A stretch of DNA of 64,000 nucleotides from Acidihalobacter yilgarnensis (GCF_001753245.1 NZ_CP017415.1:3156040-3220039), one strand, 5' to 3'; shown: positions 37,445 through 48,496, counted from the first letter of the stretch. Notes: generated by a model from the letters alone, not told the origin. Numbers and translations are program-made.

Positions 37445-37684
37445 ATGCCGATTTACGACTTTGCCTGCCACGATTGCGGCCACCGCTTCGAGGCGTCCTG
37501 CGCCTACCAGGCAGACAATCCCCCCTGCCCGGCCTGCCACGCGAAGACCGCGCGCCTGCCCGGCGCACCCGCTCTGCACGGGGCGTTCACGCGAGGGCGG
37601 GAAGCGGCCATGCGCAGCCTGAGCACCGGCACCGCAAGCTGCCCCGCCTGTGCGGCTGGACGACCGCACAGCCATGCGAAGTAA
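37445..37684 (+). CDS. FmdB-family zinc-ribbon protein
   Basis: A 79-residue protein with the typical start MPIYDFACHDCGHRFE and a second Cys pair CPACH, forming a four-Cys zinc ribbon, plus a further CPAC near the C-terminus. FmdB proteins are found near amide and C1-nitrogen genes and were named for regulation of formamidase, but the molecular role is unclear. AAGGAG precedes the ATG. It lies 48 bp after the carbonic-anhydrase-like gene and before the activator, probably in one sigma-54-driven transcript. Confidence 0.88.
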   Translation: MPIYDFACHDCGHRFEASCAYQADNPPCPACHAKTARLPGAPALHGAFTRGREAAMRSLSTGTASCPACAAGRPHSHAK

Positions 37685-37750
37685 GGCTTCAGCAGTCATC
37701 TGCTGCGCGGCCTAGACTTGTCGCCTGACTGAACGCCGTCGAGGTCGAAC

Positions 37751-39346
<1,596 letters not shown>

Positions 39347-40647
39347 CAGGCTGTTGAAAAACTCCCCAGATTGTCGAAGATGGGGTCTCGGATAAATAAG
39401 GACGATAGCGAAGATGCGAGGAGCTGATATTCAGCAGGACGGGCTGTTCAGCACGGTGAGTCCGGAGCAACGAGTGCCGAAGGATCACCCACTTCGGCCG
39501 ATCCGGCAGATGGCCGATGAGGCGCTTGCGGCATTGGATGGCGACTTCGATGCGCTTTACGCAGGACTGGGGCGCGACTCGATCCCACCGGAGAAGCTGC
39601 TGCGGGCCCAGCTGCTGATGGTGCTGTACTCGATTCGAAGCGAACGCCAGCTGATGGAGCAGCTCGACTACAACCTGCTATTTCGCTGGTTCGTGGGCTT
39701 TTCGATGGATGACAAGGTCTGGCACCACTCGACGTTCACCAAGAACCGCGATCGGTTGCTTGAGGGCGAAGTGGCGCACCGCTTTTTTGCCCAGGTGCTC
39801 AAGCAGGCCCGGGGTGCGGATCTGCTGTCCAGGGAGCATTTCAGCGTCGACGGCACCCTGATCGAGGCCCTGGCTTCGCTCAAGAGCTATCGGCCGAAGG
39901 ATGAAGACGAACCGCCGACGCAGGGCGGCGGCCGCAACCCCTCGGTGGACTTCCGCGGTGAGCGCCGCACGCGCGACACCCATGCCTCGAAGACCGACCC
40001 GCAGGCCTTTCTCTTTCGCAAGAGCCAAGGCACGACCGCCAAGCTCAGCTACATGGGCCATCTGCTGATGGAGAACCGCCACGGCCTGGTGGTCGATGCG
40101 CGGGTCAGTCAGGCGACGGGCCGGGCCGAACGGGAGGTGGGTGCCGAGATGGTCGAAGCGCTCACAGGCACGCATCGGGTGACCGTGGGCGCGGACAAGA
40201 ACTACGACACACGGGGCTTCGTGCGGCGGCTTCGCGAGGCGAACGCCACGCCACACGTTGCGCAGAACGACACCCGGCGTACGTCGGCGATCGATGGACG
40301 TACCACGGCACATCCTGGCTACCGCAGCAGCCAGACGATCCGCAAGCGGATCGAGGAATGCTTTGGGTGGGCGAAGACGATCGGTGGGCTGCGCAAGAGC
40401 CGGTTTGTAGGTCCCGAGAAGCTCGACTTTCAGTTCGTGCTGACGATGGCCGCCTACAACCTGGTTCGGATGCGCAATCTGGGGGTGGCGGCATGTTGAG
40501 GGCTGTCATTCGAGGGATTACTGCGTCCGAAACACCGATTTCCAGAACCATTGACCCAACAATTGGCGTAATTCATCCGTATCGGCATTTGCAGACGATC
40601 TTTCGCGCCCAAAATGCCGAGAAATCGCGGCCAATTTCAACAGCCTG
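39347..40647 (+). mobile_element. IS5-family insertion sequence, complete
   Basis: A 1301-bp element. Both ends begin CAGGCTGTTGAAA reading inward, giving terminal inverted repeats of at least 13 bp, and it is flanked by the direct repeat CTAA (39343-39346 and 40648-40651), which fits the YTAR target of IS5 elements. It carries one transposase gene. It inserted exactly into the stop codon of the sigma-54 activator; the target duplication restores TAA, so the activator stays intact. Confidence 0.93.
39414..40499 (+). CDS. IS5-family DDE transposase
   Basis: Transposase of 361 residues, apparently full length. The start (GLFSTVSPEQRVPKDHPLRPIR) and an N-terminal DUF772-like DNA-binding region are followed by the DDE catalytic domain with the first Asp in HFSVDGTLIEA, the second Asp in TVGADKNYDT, and the Glu in RKRIEECFGWAKT, which carries the Y/R-x2-E type signature. 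No frameshift is seen, so the element may still be active. The ATG lies 67 bp inside the left end. Confidence 0.94.
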   Translation: MRGADIQQDGLFSTVSPEQRVPKDHPLRPIRQMADEALAALDGDFDALYAGLGRDSIPPEKLLRAQLLMVLYSIRSERQLMEQLDYNLLFRWFVGFSMDDKVWHHSTFTKNRDRLLEGEVAHRFFAQVLKQARGADLLSREHFSVDGTLIEALASLKSYRPKDEDEPPTQGGGRNPSVDFRGERRTRDTHASKTDPQAFLFRKSQGTTAKLSYMGHLLMENRHGLVVDARVSQATGRAEREVGAEMVEALTGTHRVTVGADKNYDTRGFVRRLREANATPHVAQNDTRRTSAIDGRTTAHPGYRSSQTIRKRIEECFGWAKTIGGLRKSRFVGPEKLDFQFVLTMAAYNLVRMRNLGVAAC

Positions 40648-40820
40648 CTAATCGGGGAAAAGCGCGAGCGGTGAGGTGGAAGATAGAAGATGATCATGCA
40701 GGCGCTCGATCTACAGTCGAGCCCATTCGATGACATGGCTGACGGCGCGGCCTATGGCCACATCATGCGCATATCTGTTTCTGGACAAAAGACGTTACGG
40801 CTTTCAGCCAGAATCGGGCA
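40648..40820 (+). repeat. diverged direct repeat, copy A (after the IS)
   Basis: Continues the sequence downstream of the activator beyond the IS. It matches the stretch from about 44.00 kb in the same order: AAAGCG-GAG, GGAAGATAGAA, CAGTCGAG, TCATGCGAATATCTGTTTCTGGA (here CATGCGCATATCTGTTTCTGGAC). The match is around three quarters by eye. It marks one border of the segment with the TonB receptor. Confidence 0.7.
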
Positions 40821-40885
40821 GTCAAGAGCAATATCCGCGCGATTGCTTGTGTCCGGCAAACCCAGTGTTTCAGCCTGTCTGAATT

Positions 40886-40918
40886 GGGCACCGAGCATTG
40901 ATTGAATGCTCGGTGCCC
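40886..40918 (-). terminator. hairpin downstream of the TonB receptor
   Basis: GGGCACCGAGCATT (40886-40899) pairs with AATGCTCGGTGCCC (40905-40918): a perfect 14-bp stem, 20 bp beyond the receptor stop on the minus strand. A T-run is missing, so termination strength is uncertain. Confidence 0.65.
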
Positions 40919-40937
40919 AGGGTACTCATCTAAGAAT

Positions 40938-43343
40938 TTAGAATTTCGCAGTAATCGACAAGTATGCGCTTCTCGGTGCGCCCGGGTTGGCGATGATATA
41001 CCCAGACGAAGTGGTGCCGAAATAGCCGCCGCTTGAAATGTACTCCGTGGAATTGTATTTCTTGTCCAGGATATTCAAGACCCTCAGGGAAATGGTCGCA
41101 TACTTGAGTCCGGGAATTATCTGATTGAAAACCCGGGTGTCATCTGAAATTGACAGATTGACAAGATTGTAAGCGGGCGTTTTCTGATTCGTAGGCGCCC
41201 CATTGTTGTTGTCCCATAAATAGCTATGGCCTACGTACTGATCCCACAGCGTGGTGGTGATAGCTGAGGTCGAAAGATACCACTTGTAATTTGCGCCAGC
41301 ATTGAAAGTAGTCGAGGGTGAGTTAGAAACTGGGTACCCATTGTAGTAGGTGTTATTCGTTGTCGATAAATACGAATCCCAGTTGCTCTTGAGCCAGCCA
41401 AAATTGGCAAAACCAGACCAATGCGTATCGAGTGTTCCGGCAAACTGGGCATCCACACCCTGCATGGTCGCCGCACCATATCCAAAAGTGGTGACGGGGC
41501 TGCCGGCGATGTTACGCGGAATCGTCTGATGATCCATCTTGGTGTGGAAGTACTCGATCGATGCTGTCATCTTCTTGAACCCGAGAACATGACGCCCCAG
41601 GAAGCGCCACCCCAGATCATATGTGGCGGCCCTAACAGGCTGCAGAGTACTGATGTTTATAGGGTAATTATCATAATTACCGGCGGTGGGGTTCTGGTAA
41701 GCGATGCCGTAATTGGCGAACACCGACATCGACTTTTCGAGTTTCCAATTAATGCCGACAGAAGGTTCGGTTTTGAGAAAGTTGCTGGAAACATTAGGGT
41801 TGGTATCGTAGCTGTAGTTGGGATCAGTGGGCACCCCGGCTGGATACAAATGGAGCGTCTCTGAGCGACTATTGTTCACCCAGTCCGTCTGAAAGCCGTT
41901 TATGCTAATGCCGGGTACGATGGTGAGCGCAGGCGTGAGTTTAATGGTGTCCTGTAAAAACGCGGCCGAATAGGTGCTATACGTCGTGTTGAAGTAAACA
42001 GCGCTGGGATTGTAATTGTTATAACCCAGCGTCGGTGCATAACCCAGGTAATTGCTTCTGGCCTTGGACATGATCAACCAGCCACCGAAACTGACCAGGT
42101 TTGCATCGCCGATCGCTTGATCGAAGACAAGCTTGTCACCAAGATTGTAAGAATGCTCGTGATAGTTTTCGACATTCGTCGTCGACCCGGCGTCATAACC
42201 CGAGTTCACTCGATAATGGTAAATATTCCCATTTCTGAACCAGAGACTGTTCGATAACTTGAGGCTGGATGATAGATCCAGATGCAGATGCGACCACGCC
42301 ATGTAGTCCTTCACGTAGTTGTGCTTGAACCATACTGACTTCGGCAGCGCCGAATAGAATCCAGATGTCTGTTGGCTGTACAAAGGCCCAGTCCCATTCA
42401 GCCCATTGACATGAATCTCGCTATTGGGCACGACAGGGATCATGTTTGGGCGGAACTCGTCATTGTTGATCGCATACGCGCCCGCGCTGAATGATCCACC
42501 TGCAAACGACTTCTTGGTCTTCACATAAAACTGATAGGTATTGGATGGCCAGGTATCCGATGTATTTCTGATGGAATGACTCCCCGCGTGGGCCAGCCCG
42601 ATGACCGTCGACCATCCATCAATTTCTCCCGTGTCATGCACCGCAGAAATCACATTGGTGCCAAAACTTCCGCCCGATAGACTGATGCTGGTATTAGCAC
42701 TCGAAGTTGGCTGAATGGGGATGAAATTGATGGTGCCGCCAAGACTGTCATACCACCGATTGTCGGGATTTCCGGGGCCTTGTATCACGTTGGTGCCGGA
42801 CATTAATCCGCCGACGGGTACTTCAGGAGAGTGCCAGCCCGTGCCTTGACTCAAACTGTTCAATGGGATGCCATCGAGTTCTGCGGTAATGCCATTCGTT
42901 TCCAGATCGCCGGGTATGCTGTTGTACCCAACTTTTACCCCACGCATCGAAATGGTGGCGCGAGAAGAAACGCTACTTGCGTTATAACTGCTGATCAAAA
43001 CGTTGGGGAGAATACTGAGTGCCTGCATGCCACCAGCATCCGGGCCAAACAATAAAATATTGTTCTTGGATACCGTTTTTATCGTCTGTGTTGATGTCAG
43101 TTTTTTTTGATCACTGAGAACCGTGCTGTCTGAATGACCTGCTTGATGGCTTTTCTTGACATTAGCGTCAACGGTTCCAAGACTCATGACGTCGGCTGCA
43201 TGCACAACCATTGGGCAACCCAATACAGATACAATCGCAGCAGCGACTGCACTTCGCTTAAACAGATACACGGTATTCTCCTGGAGTTTTTGTGATTTAT
43301 TGCATGAAGACAAGGCCGCACGAGAATTTGAAGCAATCTTCAT
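40938..43343 (-). CDS. TonB-dependent outer-membrane receptor
   Basis: Outer-membrane active-transport protein of 801 residues: signal peptide ending VVHAAD (about residue 50, after an unusually long N-terminus), plug domain (about 80-230, with SMRGVKVG, ITAELDGIPLN and LGGTINF) and a 22-strand barrel ending in Phe (YLSITAKF). Related to siderophore or other metal-complex receptors; the ligand cannot be read. The start might be the second in-frame Met/Leu near residue 26, which would give a usual-length signal. Base composition is clearly lower in GC than the flanking genes, and the gene lies between two diverged direct repeats, so it was probably acquired. No TonB or ABC partner is adjacent. 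Confidence 0.92.
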   Translation of the reverse strand: MKIASNSRAALSSCNKSQKLQENTVYLFKRSAVAAAIVSVLGCPMVVHAADVMSLGTVDANVKKSHQAGHSDSTVLSDQKKLTSTQTIKTVSKNNILLFGPDAGGMQALSILPNVLISSYNASSVSSRATISMRGVKVGYNSIPGDLETNGITAELDGIPLNSLSQGTGWHSPEVPVGGLMSGTNVIQGPGNPDNRWYDSLGGTINFIPIQPTSSANTSISLSGGSFGTNVISAVHDTGEIDGWSTVIGLAHAGSHSIRNTSDTWPSNTYQFYVKTKKSFAGGSFSAGAYAINNDEFRPNMIPVVPNSEIHVNGLNGTGPLYSQQTSGFYSALPKSVWFKHNYVKDYMAWSHLHLDLSSSLKLSNSLWFRNGNIYHYRVNSGYDAGSTTNVENYHEHSYNLGDKLVFDQAIGDANLVSFGGWLIMSKARSNYLGYAPTLGYNNYNPSAVYFNTTYSTYSAAFLQDTIKLTPALTIVPGISINGFQTDWVNNSRSETLHLYPAGVPTDPNYSYDTNPNVSSNFLKTEPSVGINWKLEKSMSVFANYGIAYQNPTAGNYDNYPINISTLQPVRAATYDLGWRFLGRHVLGFKKMTASIEYFHTKMDHQTIPRNIAGSPVTTFGYGAATMQGVDAQFAGTLDTHWSGFANFGWLKSNWDSYLSTTNNTYYNGYPVSNSPSTTFNAGANYKWYLSTSAITTTLWDQYVGHSYLWDNNNGAPTNQKTPAYNLVNLSISDDTRVFNQIIPGLKYATISLRVLNILDKKYNSTEYISSGGYFGTTSSGYIIANPGAPRSAYLSITAKF

Positions 43344-43932
43344 GTGTGCATCTTGAAATATCAGAGGATGCTCAATTATGTTGAACTGGAAACCGTGAAT
43401 GATTGGTAACAGCAGAATGAACTAATTATTTTTTGAACATTAACATCTGGTAATTATAAGCATTGGTTATCGACTGGCGTACGAGCGCGCTCAAAAACTC
43501 AGATCAGGAGATATAAAAATAAGTTATCGTTTTCTGCGGATCACCAATTCAATCACCTTGGTCTCCAGATCGTGCCACGCGAGCGGGCACTAATCCGCGA
43601 TACTGAATCCCGAGACAAGATTCGATCCTAGATTCATCGAGTGACATTCCGATCCTGAATATTGAGGTGGGTATTTGGGGGCATAATGAAACGTTTTATC
43701 GAGGACAATAAGCGACAGTAAACCACGTCGCTCTCAAAAGACTCGACGATTTCGTTGCCAAACAACACGGTTCGCGTCGTTGATGTATTTGACTTGGATG
43801 CATTGGGTTTCAAGGTTAATCCCAAGGCCACAGACCACCCTGGCCACCCTGGCCATCCTCCGGGGACGATGATCAAGCAATTCATCTACGGCCATCTCAA
43901 CCGGGTACAGTCAACGCCCTCGTATCGCCATA
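43344..43932. other. AT-rich intergenic region upstream of the TonB receptor
   Basis: Likely promoter region for the receptor (minus strand), AT-rich at 43.40-43.52 kb. A Fur-box-like stretch around 43450-43470 is too weak to call. Around 43835-43865 a short run of CACCCTGGC-type units encodes Gly-His-Pro repeats in an unsupported ORF. No convincing gene seen. Confidence 0.45.
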
Positions 43933-44165
43933 CTCCCACACACCAGAAACTCAAATCGCACGGCGTCAAGCCCGCCGAACACCGAAACCCCAGGGCACTA
44001 ACCAGGTGAAAGCGAGAGGAGGAAGATAGAAAATGCTGATGGAAGCGCGCGATCTTCAGTCGAGGCCATCGGCGACGATGGCGGACGGATGCATCCTATG
44101 GCAGTATCATGCGAATATCTGTTTCTGGATAAGAAACATCGGCGGCATTCGGCCAACTGCACCCT
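43933..44165 (+). repeat. diverged direct repeat, copy B, with activator 3'-end fragment
   Basis: Begins with a second copy of the last codons of the sigma-54 activator (HQKLKSHGVKPAEHR against HQKLKSHGIKPAEYR at the end of the gene at 37751), then continues through the same downstream DNA as copy A at 40648. The rest of the activator is absent, so this is a 3'-end fragment, not a gene. Copies A and B bracket the TonB receptor segment. Confidence 0.78.
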
Positions 44166-44311
44166 CCTTGTTTACCACATTTGACCGTCAGCCTTCTCCC
44201 ATGAACGGACATCAACCTTATCTGTCTGATGTATGTACAGGACAACGATTAAAGGGCAGTTGTATGGTGTCTGGAAAACTGGTGACGATTCAATCTGATG
44301 TTGCTAGGTGA

Positions 44312-44390
44312 GACTAAATAATTTAGGGGGCTGGGACGACCTCTCCGCTGCTTCGCAGTTCCGAGTCTGCCCCTAAGCCGGGCGTTAAAT
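44312..44390 (+). other. attC-like integron recombination site, upstream of the RT gene
   Basis: Imperfect palindrome ending GCCCCTAAGCCGGGCGTTAAAT, with the R' box GTTAAAT (44384-44390) matching GTTRRRY 14 bp before the RT start. Internal arms TTAGGGG (44323) and CCCCTAA (44370) pair, and CTGCTTCGCAG forms a small apical hairpin. The distal R'' box is poorly conserved, so the call is tentative. Confidence 0.5.
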
Positions 44391-44403
44391 CGCGCGAGAA
44401 ATT

Positions 44404-45987
44404 ATGAACAGAAATGATGCGGTAGAACTCGCAGTTGAGAGCATCCTCAGGGACGGATGCAGTGATATTACGTCCGAGTCACTAGAGCTAGGTCTGATCG
44501 AGCAATTTCGGGCTGACTTCGAATCCGATGTGAAGGCAAAGCTGAAGCGTGGCAATGTCTTTGAGATGGAGTTTCGGCCTTTACAATACATTTTGACGCC
44601 AAAAAATAGGTACATTTTCGATTATAGGAAGGCGGCAATCATAAGTCCCAGTTGCCTAGCAAAATTCTTGGCCATTGTTTTTCAATATGCCGAGGTTGTT
44701 GAGAACGCCCGTATTCCGTCATCAGAGAATATTGTCTATTCTTGCCGATTCTCGCCGAATCCTGACGGCATCTTTGACAAAAACATCGGTTATTCAAACT
44801 GGCGCGAAAATACGAGAGAACGTGCAGAGTCTGAAGATTGTGAGTTTGTTGTGTCTTGCGACATCGCTGCGTTTTACGATCGCGTCAATATCCATCGCAT
44901 CGAATCTACGCTTTTAAGTATTGGCGTCGATCCAGCGCTCGTCAGATACACAAACGATTTACTCCTCTTTTGGTCACGAAAGGATAGCTACGGGATTCCA
45001 GTAGGTAACGTAGCTAGTCGTATTCTTGCAGAGGCCGCACTTATCGACATTGATCAATATTTGCTGGCCGAGGAAATTAAGTTTACCCGCTACGTCGATG
45101 ATTACAGGATTTTTGCTCCGAGTTTGCTTGTGGCTCAGGAGTGGATGAACAAACTGACCACTCGATTATTTCGTGATGGGTTGATGTTGAACACAGGGAA
45201 GACGCAGATCAGTAAGGCCAAGAAAAAAGGTCAGGAAGATGAGTCTGAGCAGCATGACGAGGAGCAGGCGGCGGAAACGGTTCTTAAGGTGATTACAAAG
45301 CTAACTGGTGGCTACAACAGAATCGCCAGAAAATTTGTTATGCCTTCTGAGGACAAGCATGAATCCTTCAAGGGTATCGATTTGGATAAGGAGCTTACGC
45401 TCTTGTCGAAGCAGACCATTGTCGATTTTTCTGGGATTCAGAAAGTGGTAATAGCAGCGTTGGTGCAAAAGAGGTTCGACCTTTTGATGCAGATTGCCAC
45501 CGTTTGCAGTCGATACCTATACGGACTCGATTACTTCATCGATATGTTACTTAAAAATTCAAAGTTCATTCCGGAAGCTGAGCGTAATCGACTAGCAGAT
45601 ATGTACGCAACACTGATTGATACGGGAGAGCTTTATTCGTTTGAGTGGCATTGCGCTTCCGTAGCCAGATTATTGAGCTCATCAGTATACTTTCGAAAGA
45701 ATGCACTTATTCAGCTATACAAAACGCCTGCAAAGGACGTTTCCACATACGCTTCGATGATCGCGCTCGAGGGATTGAAAGGGAGACTTACACGATCAGA
45801 ATTTCTCACAATTCGTGAATATTTCGACAGGTCAGATGAGTGGGAAAGGCGCCGACTGCTCGCATTGTCTGATGCGCTCCCTGACGAGGAACGGAAGGCC
45901 TGGGGCAAAGCCGTCAAATCAACTCTGACAAACGATGTTCTTGGGACAAAACTTTGTGAGCAGGTAATTCGTGGCGGTGCGATCTAA
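44404..45987 (+). CDS. reverse transcriptase, defence-type (UG/Abi-like), cassette-borne
   Basis: RNA-directed DNA polymerase-type protein of 527 residues. Palm motifs are clear: VVSCDIAAFYDRVN (first catalytic Asp), YGIPVGNVASRILAEAAL and FTRYVDDYRIF (YVDD box), at about residues 145-265. The C-terminal about 240 residues are alpha-helical without known motifs, as in phage-defence reverse transcriptases of the Abi/unknown groups rather than retroviral or group II intron enzymes (no maturase or endonuclease domain). GC content is far lower than the genome. The gene starts 14 bp after an attC-like end, and its stop lies inside the next attC-like R'' box, the layout of an integron gene cassette. 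Family membership beyond RT is not resolved. Confidence 0.88.
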   Translation: MNRNDAVELAVESILRDGCSDITSESLELGLIEQFRADFESDVKAKLKRGNVFEMEFRPLQYILTPKNRYIFDYRKAAIISPSCLAKFLAIVFQYAEVVENARIPSSENIVYSCRFSPNPDGIFDKNIGYSNWRENTRERAESEDCEFVVSCDIAAFYDRVNIHRIESTLLSIGVDPALVRYTNDLLLFWSRKDSYGIPVGNVASRILAEAALIDIDQYLLAEEIKFTRYVDDYRIFAPSLLVAQEWMNKLTTRLFRDGLMLNTGKTQISKAKKKGQEDESEQHDEEQAAETVLKVITKLTGGYNRIARKFVMPSEDKHESFKGIDLDKELTLLSKQTIVDFSGIQKVVIAALVQKRFDLLMQIATVCSRYLYGLDYFIDMLLKNSKFIPEAERNRLADMYATLIDTGELYSFEWHCASVARLLSSSVYFRKNALIQLYKTPAKDVSTYASMIALEGLKGRLTRSEFLTIREYFDRSDEWERRRLLALSDALPDEERKAWGKAVKSTLTNDVLGTKLCEQVIRGGAI

Positions 45988-46080
45988 CAAATCGCTGCAG
46001 GTGACGATTGACCCGCTACGTACTGTTGCCATCACAAAAGCACGTATCGCCTCAAGCGCACCCGAGCTCAGGCGTTGAAG
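45982..46080 (+). other. attC-like integron recombination site, downstream of the RT gene
   Basis: Starts with R'' ATCTAAC (matches RYYYAAC, contains the RT stop TAA) and ends GAGCTCAGGCGTTGAAG with R' GTTGAAG (GTTRRRY except the last base). Inner arms GCTGCAGGTG and CACCCGAGC pair with one bulge. Length 99 bp, normal for attC. It is the better of the two sites. Confidence 0.66.
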
Positions 46081-46297
46081 GACCGCTGTGTCGGGTCTGG
46101 GGCAAACAGCGGCGTGCCGATATACGACCGGCAGCAGTGGGTCGACTTCAGACAAAGCGGAGGATACGGTTCTGAGCTCAGCCACTAGCAGCCTGGTTTC
46201 AATCATCATCAAGAGTCTGTTTTTTTACCCAAGAAAGTGCATTCTGCGTTGTAGGTAGAGCAGAATTATTTCACTATCCAAGAAGGATTGTTACGTC
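46081..46297. other. non-coding gap between the cassette and the next ORF
   Basis: No gene seen. With the attC-like site before it, the non-coding stretch after the RT gene is about 310 bp. A run of T (46217-46224) and AAGAAGGATTG just before 46298 could supply a terminator tract and the ribosome binding site of the next gene. Confidence 0.4.
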
Positions 46298-47155
46298 ATG
46301 AATGTACTTGCTATTTGGAAAAACCGCTTTTACGAAGGCGACTATAATGAGGTCCACGCAGTCGTTCCTATGCCGGTGTTGAGTACAGTCAAATGTGAAT
46401 TTATTAAAGAGCCTACAACGCCTGGAGACCAAGTGGTATTCCGCGAGGATGACTTTGATCCTGTCACTCGGATTAGGCGTGGCCGGCTATATATAGGAGG
46501 GCCTACGCATCTTGATTTCGGCCAAGTAATTGTTAATGGGTTAAACCAACATAATTGGCTTACTATGCCCCCGTCAGTTTCTTATACTCCGTGGAATACG
46601 CCAAGTACACAAAACGATATTTTAGGTCAGCACATCCGTATTGGCAGCGACGGTTTCGAAACCTTATGGCGTATAATCGGAGTAGAGAAACTAACCATAG
46701 GTCATATCTTACTGACCCTTCGAGCCACTTCACTTCTGGGGACTATCCCTGACCTAGCTGACCAAATATGTGACTTGGCGCGCACTGCTGTCAATCGGTC
46801 TTTAGTAATAAGGCAGCTTGATGCATTAGTTGACACCTCACGGCGTCAACAGGAGATAGCAACGGTCGACGCAGCGAGAGAAACCGCTAGGGTAGTGTTA
46901 GCCGCATGGATCGGAGAGTGCGTTTCTGGAAAAGATCTAAAGGATGTAATTACCAATATTCCCGACGGAAGGGAGGTAATCCGAAGTGCTGCCTTCATCA
47001 TTAACAGATTGCATCCACGCGGAAAATCCGCTGAACACGAATCGCGAGCAGCTGATGGCTCAATAGTACGCACTGTAGATCCTGAGGATGCAGAAACAAG
47101 TGTGCATCTTGTTGGTATGATTTTGCGTGAAATCGGCTGGACTTCACCAAATTAA
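46298..47155 (+). CDS. hypothetical protein downstream of the RT cassette
   Basis: A 285-residue soluble protein I do not recognise. The N-terminal half (about 1-130) looks beta-rich with many aromatic residues (WKNRFYEGDYNEVHAVVP, FREDDFDPVTRIRRGRLYIGG); the C-terminal half is helical with a charged stretch RRQQEIATVDAARETARVV. There is no signal peptide or transmembrane segment. AAGGA lies 9 nt before the ATG. Base composition is as low in GC as the RT gene, and it lies in the same direction, so it may belong to the same acquired segment. No clear attC follows it. Confidence 0.65.
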   Translation: MNVLAIWKNRFYEGDYNEVHAVVPMPVLSTVKCEFIKEPTTPGDQVVFREDDFDPVTRIRRGRLYIGGPTHLDFGQVIVNGLNQHNWLTMPPSVSYTPWNTPSTQNDILGQHIRIGSDGFETLWRIIGVEKLTIGHILLTLRATSLLGTIPDLADQICDLARTAVNRSLVIRQLDALVDTSRRQQEIATVDAARETARVVLAAWIGECVSGKDLKDVITNIPDGREVIRSAAFIINRLHPRGKSAEHESRAADGSIVRTVDPEDAETSVHLVGMILREIGWTSPN

Positions 47156-47484
47156 CCCTGCGTAAATGGGTATCAGGTGAATCACCTCCAGATTTTTGGG
47201 CCCTTCGTAGTCGTTCTTCCAATGTCCGCAAAGCGCGAGATTGCCGACGGCATCGGGGAATCATGCAAATGACTGATTAGGGCCTAATTCTACCGTTCAT
47301 GACTCACATCCTGGTCACATCCAACTTTATTGATCGACATCGATCAGTTCTTAACGGCAGCCGGCCAACTGATTGACTGTTTCCAATGATTCATGCCGCC
47401 ATACCCCGGCATTAAAAATGCCCAATCACACTCAATAATGTTGCGATTCGAACAAACTGCAATTAGCGCTTCTCTGTAAATCCA
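47156..47484. other. intergenic region, convergent gene ends
   Basis: Lies between the ends of two convergent genes. It contains a 13-bp palindrome AGGTGAATCACCT near 47176 and otherwise only short unsupported ORFs. The end of the low-GC island is somewhere here. Confidence 0.4.
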
Positions 47485-48414
47485 TCATTTGTTTACGGCA
47501 TTAAAACCCGGTAGTTCTGGAAGGCGTCGACAGAGAAATTGGATGAGTGCCATCGCTCGCTGCGGAAGATAGCGCCTGGATGGGTAAACCAAGTATAGAG
47601 GCTGTGAATCCAGCGTCCACTCTGGCAATAAATGAACGAGCGAGCCATCGTCAATCAAATCTTGCACCAACCAGGCGGGAGCCGTGCCCAAGCCCACCCC
47701 TGCCAGAAAACATTGCTTAAGCGCCAACGAACTATTGATCCGATAGCGGCCCACTGGCGTAACAACAACGATCTTATCGCCGCTGACAAACTCAAGCTGA
47801 CTTAGCGATGCAATGCCGCCAAATCGGATATACGAATGCCTACTAAGCGCTTCGGGGTCGTCAAGAGGAGGGGCGGTTTCAAGATATGAGCTATGGGCTA
47901 CTAAGAGACGGGGAGATGAAGCAAGTTTTCTAGCGATGACATTGGGAGGGAGATCCGCGCTTAACCGGATCGCCAAGTCAACGCCTTCCTCAACCAAATC
48001 CACGATTCGATCACTCAGAACGAGCTCTAGCTCAATTTCTGGGTAGTCAGTTAGAAATTCTATCGCAAGGCTATTGAGCCGTAATTCACCAAGCCCGACA
48101 GGAGCCGCGACGACGAGTTTGCCAACCGCCTGCGTTGTCTGACCGCGAACCTCGGCAACTGTGTCGGTATATTCTTCGAGCAAACCCTTGGTTCGATCAT
48201 AGAGTCGACGGCCTTCGTCCGTGAGGACGAGGGCCGTCGTACTCCGCTTGATTAAGCGGACCCCTAACTCATGCTCTAACTTGGAAATTATTTTACTCAT
48301 GGTGGGCTGGGTAACATCAGCTTCATGCGCTGCGGCTGTAAATGAACCTAGCTCAACGACACGAATAAAATTTTGCAGTGCCTGCAATGTGTCCACGTCA
48401 TTCCTTTTGGGCAT
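47485..48414 (-). CDS. LysR-family transcriptional regulator
   Basis: A 309-residue regulator with an N-terminal winged HTH (LQNFIRVVELGSFTAAAHEADVTQPTMSKIISKLEHELG split across residues 8-50) and a C-terminal periplasmic-binding-like effector domain (about 95-300). It is divergently transcribed from the SDR at 48497, the common layout for a LysR regulator and its target. The start is uncertain: ATG at 48414 (chosen, as the HTH begins soon after) or 48438; neither has a clear ribosome binding site. The effector is unknown. Confidence 0.92.
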   Translation of the reverse strand: MPKRNDVDTLQALQNFIRVVELGSFTAAAHEADVTQPTMSKIISKLEHELGVRLIKRSTTALVLTDEGRRLYDRTKGLLEEYTDTVAEVRGQTTQAVGKLVVAAPVGLGELRLNSLAIEFLTDYPEIELELVLSDRIVDLVEEGVDLAIRLSADLPPNVIARKLASSPRLLVAHSSYLETAPPLDDPEALSRHSYIRFGGIASLSQLEFVSGDKIVVVTPVGRYRINSSLALKQCFLAGVGLGTAPAWLVQDLIDDGSLVHLLPEWTLDSQPLYLVYPSRRYLPQRAMALIQFLCRRLPELPGFNAVNK

Positions 48415-48496
48415 GATGCATATGCCATTCATACACATTACTTAGAAAAAAGGAATGACTTAATGTCCTGGTTCCCAAATCCAGGAAAACCAGACA

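Noticed and set aside
43440-43475. Fur box upstream of the TonB receptor
   Set aside because: Only a partial match to the 19-bp consensus in an AT-rich region; not distinguishable from chance.
43755-44009. 84-codon ORF containing the activator 3'-end copy as a real gene
   Set aside because: Only the last about 25 codons are similar to the activator; no start signal, and Gly-His-Pro repeats precede it. Treated as a duplicated fragment.
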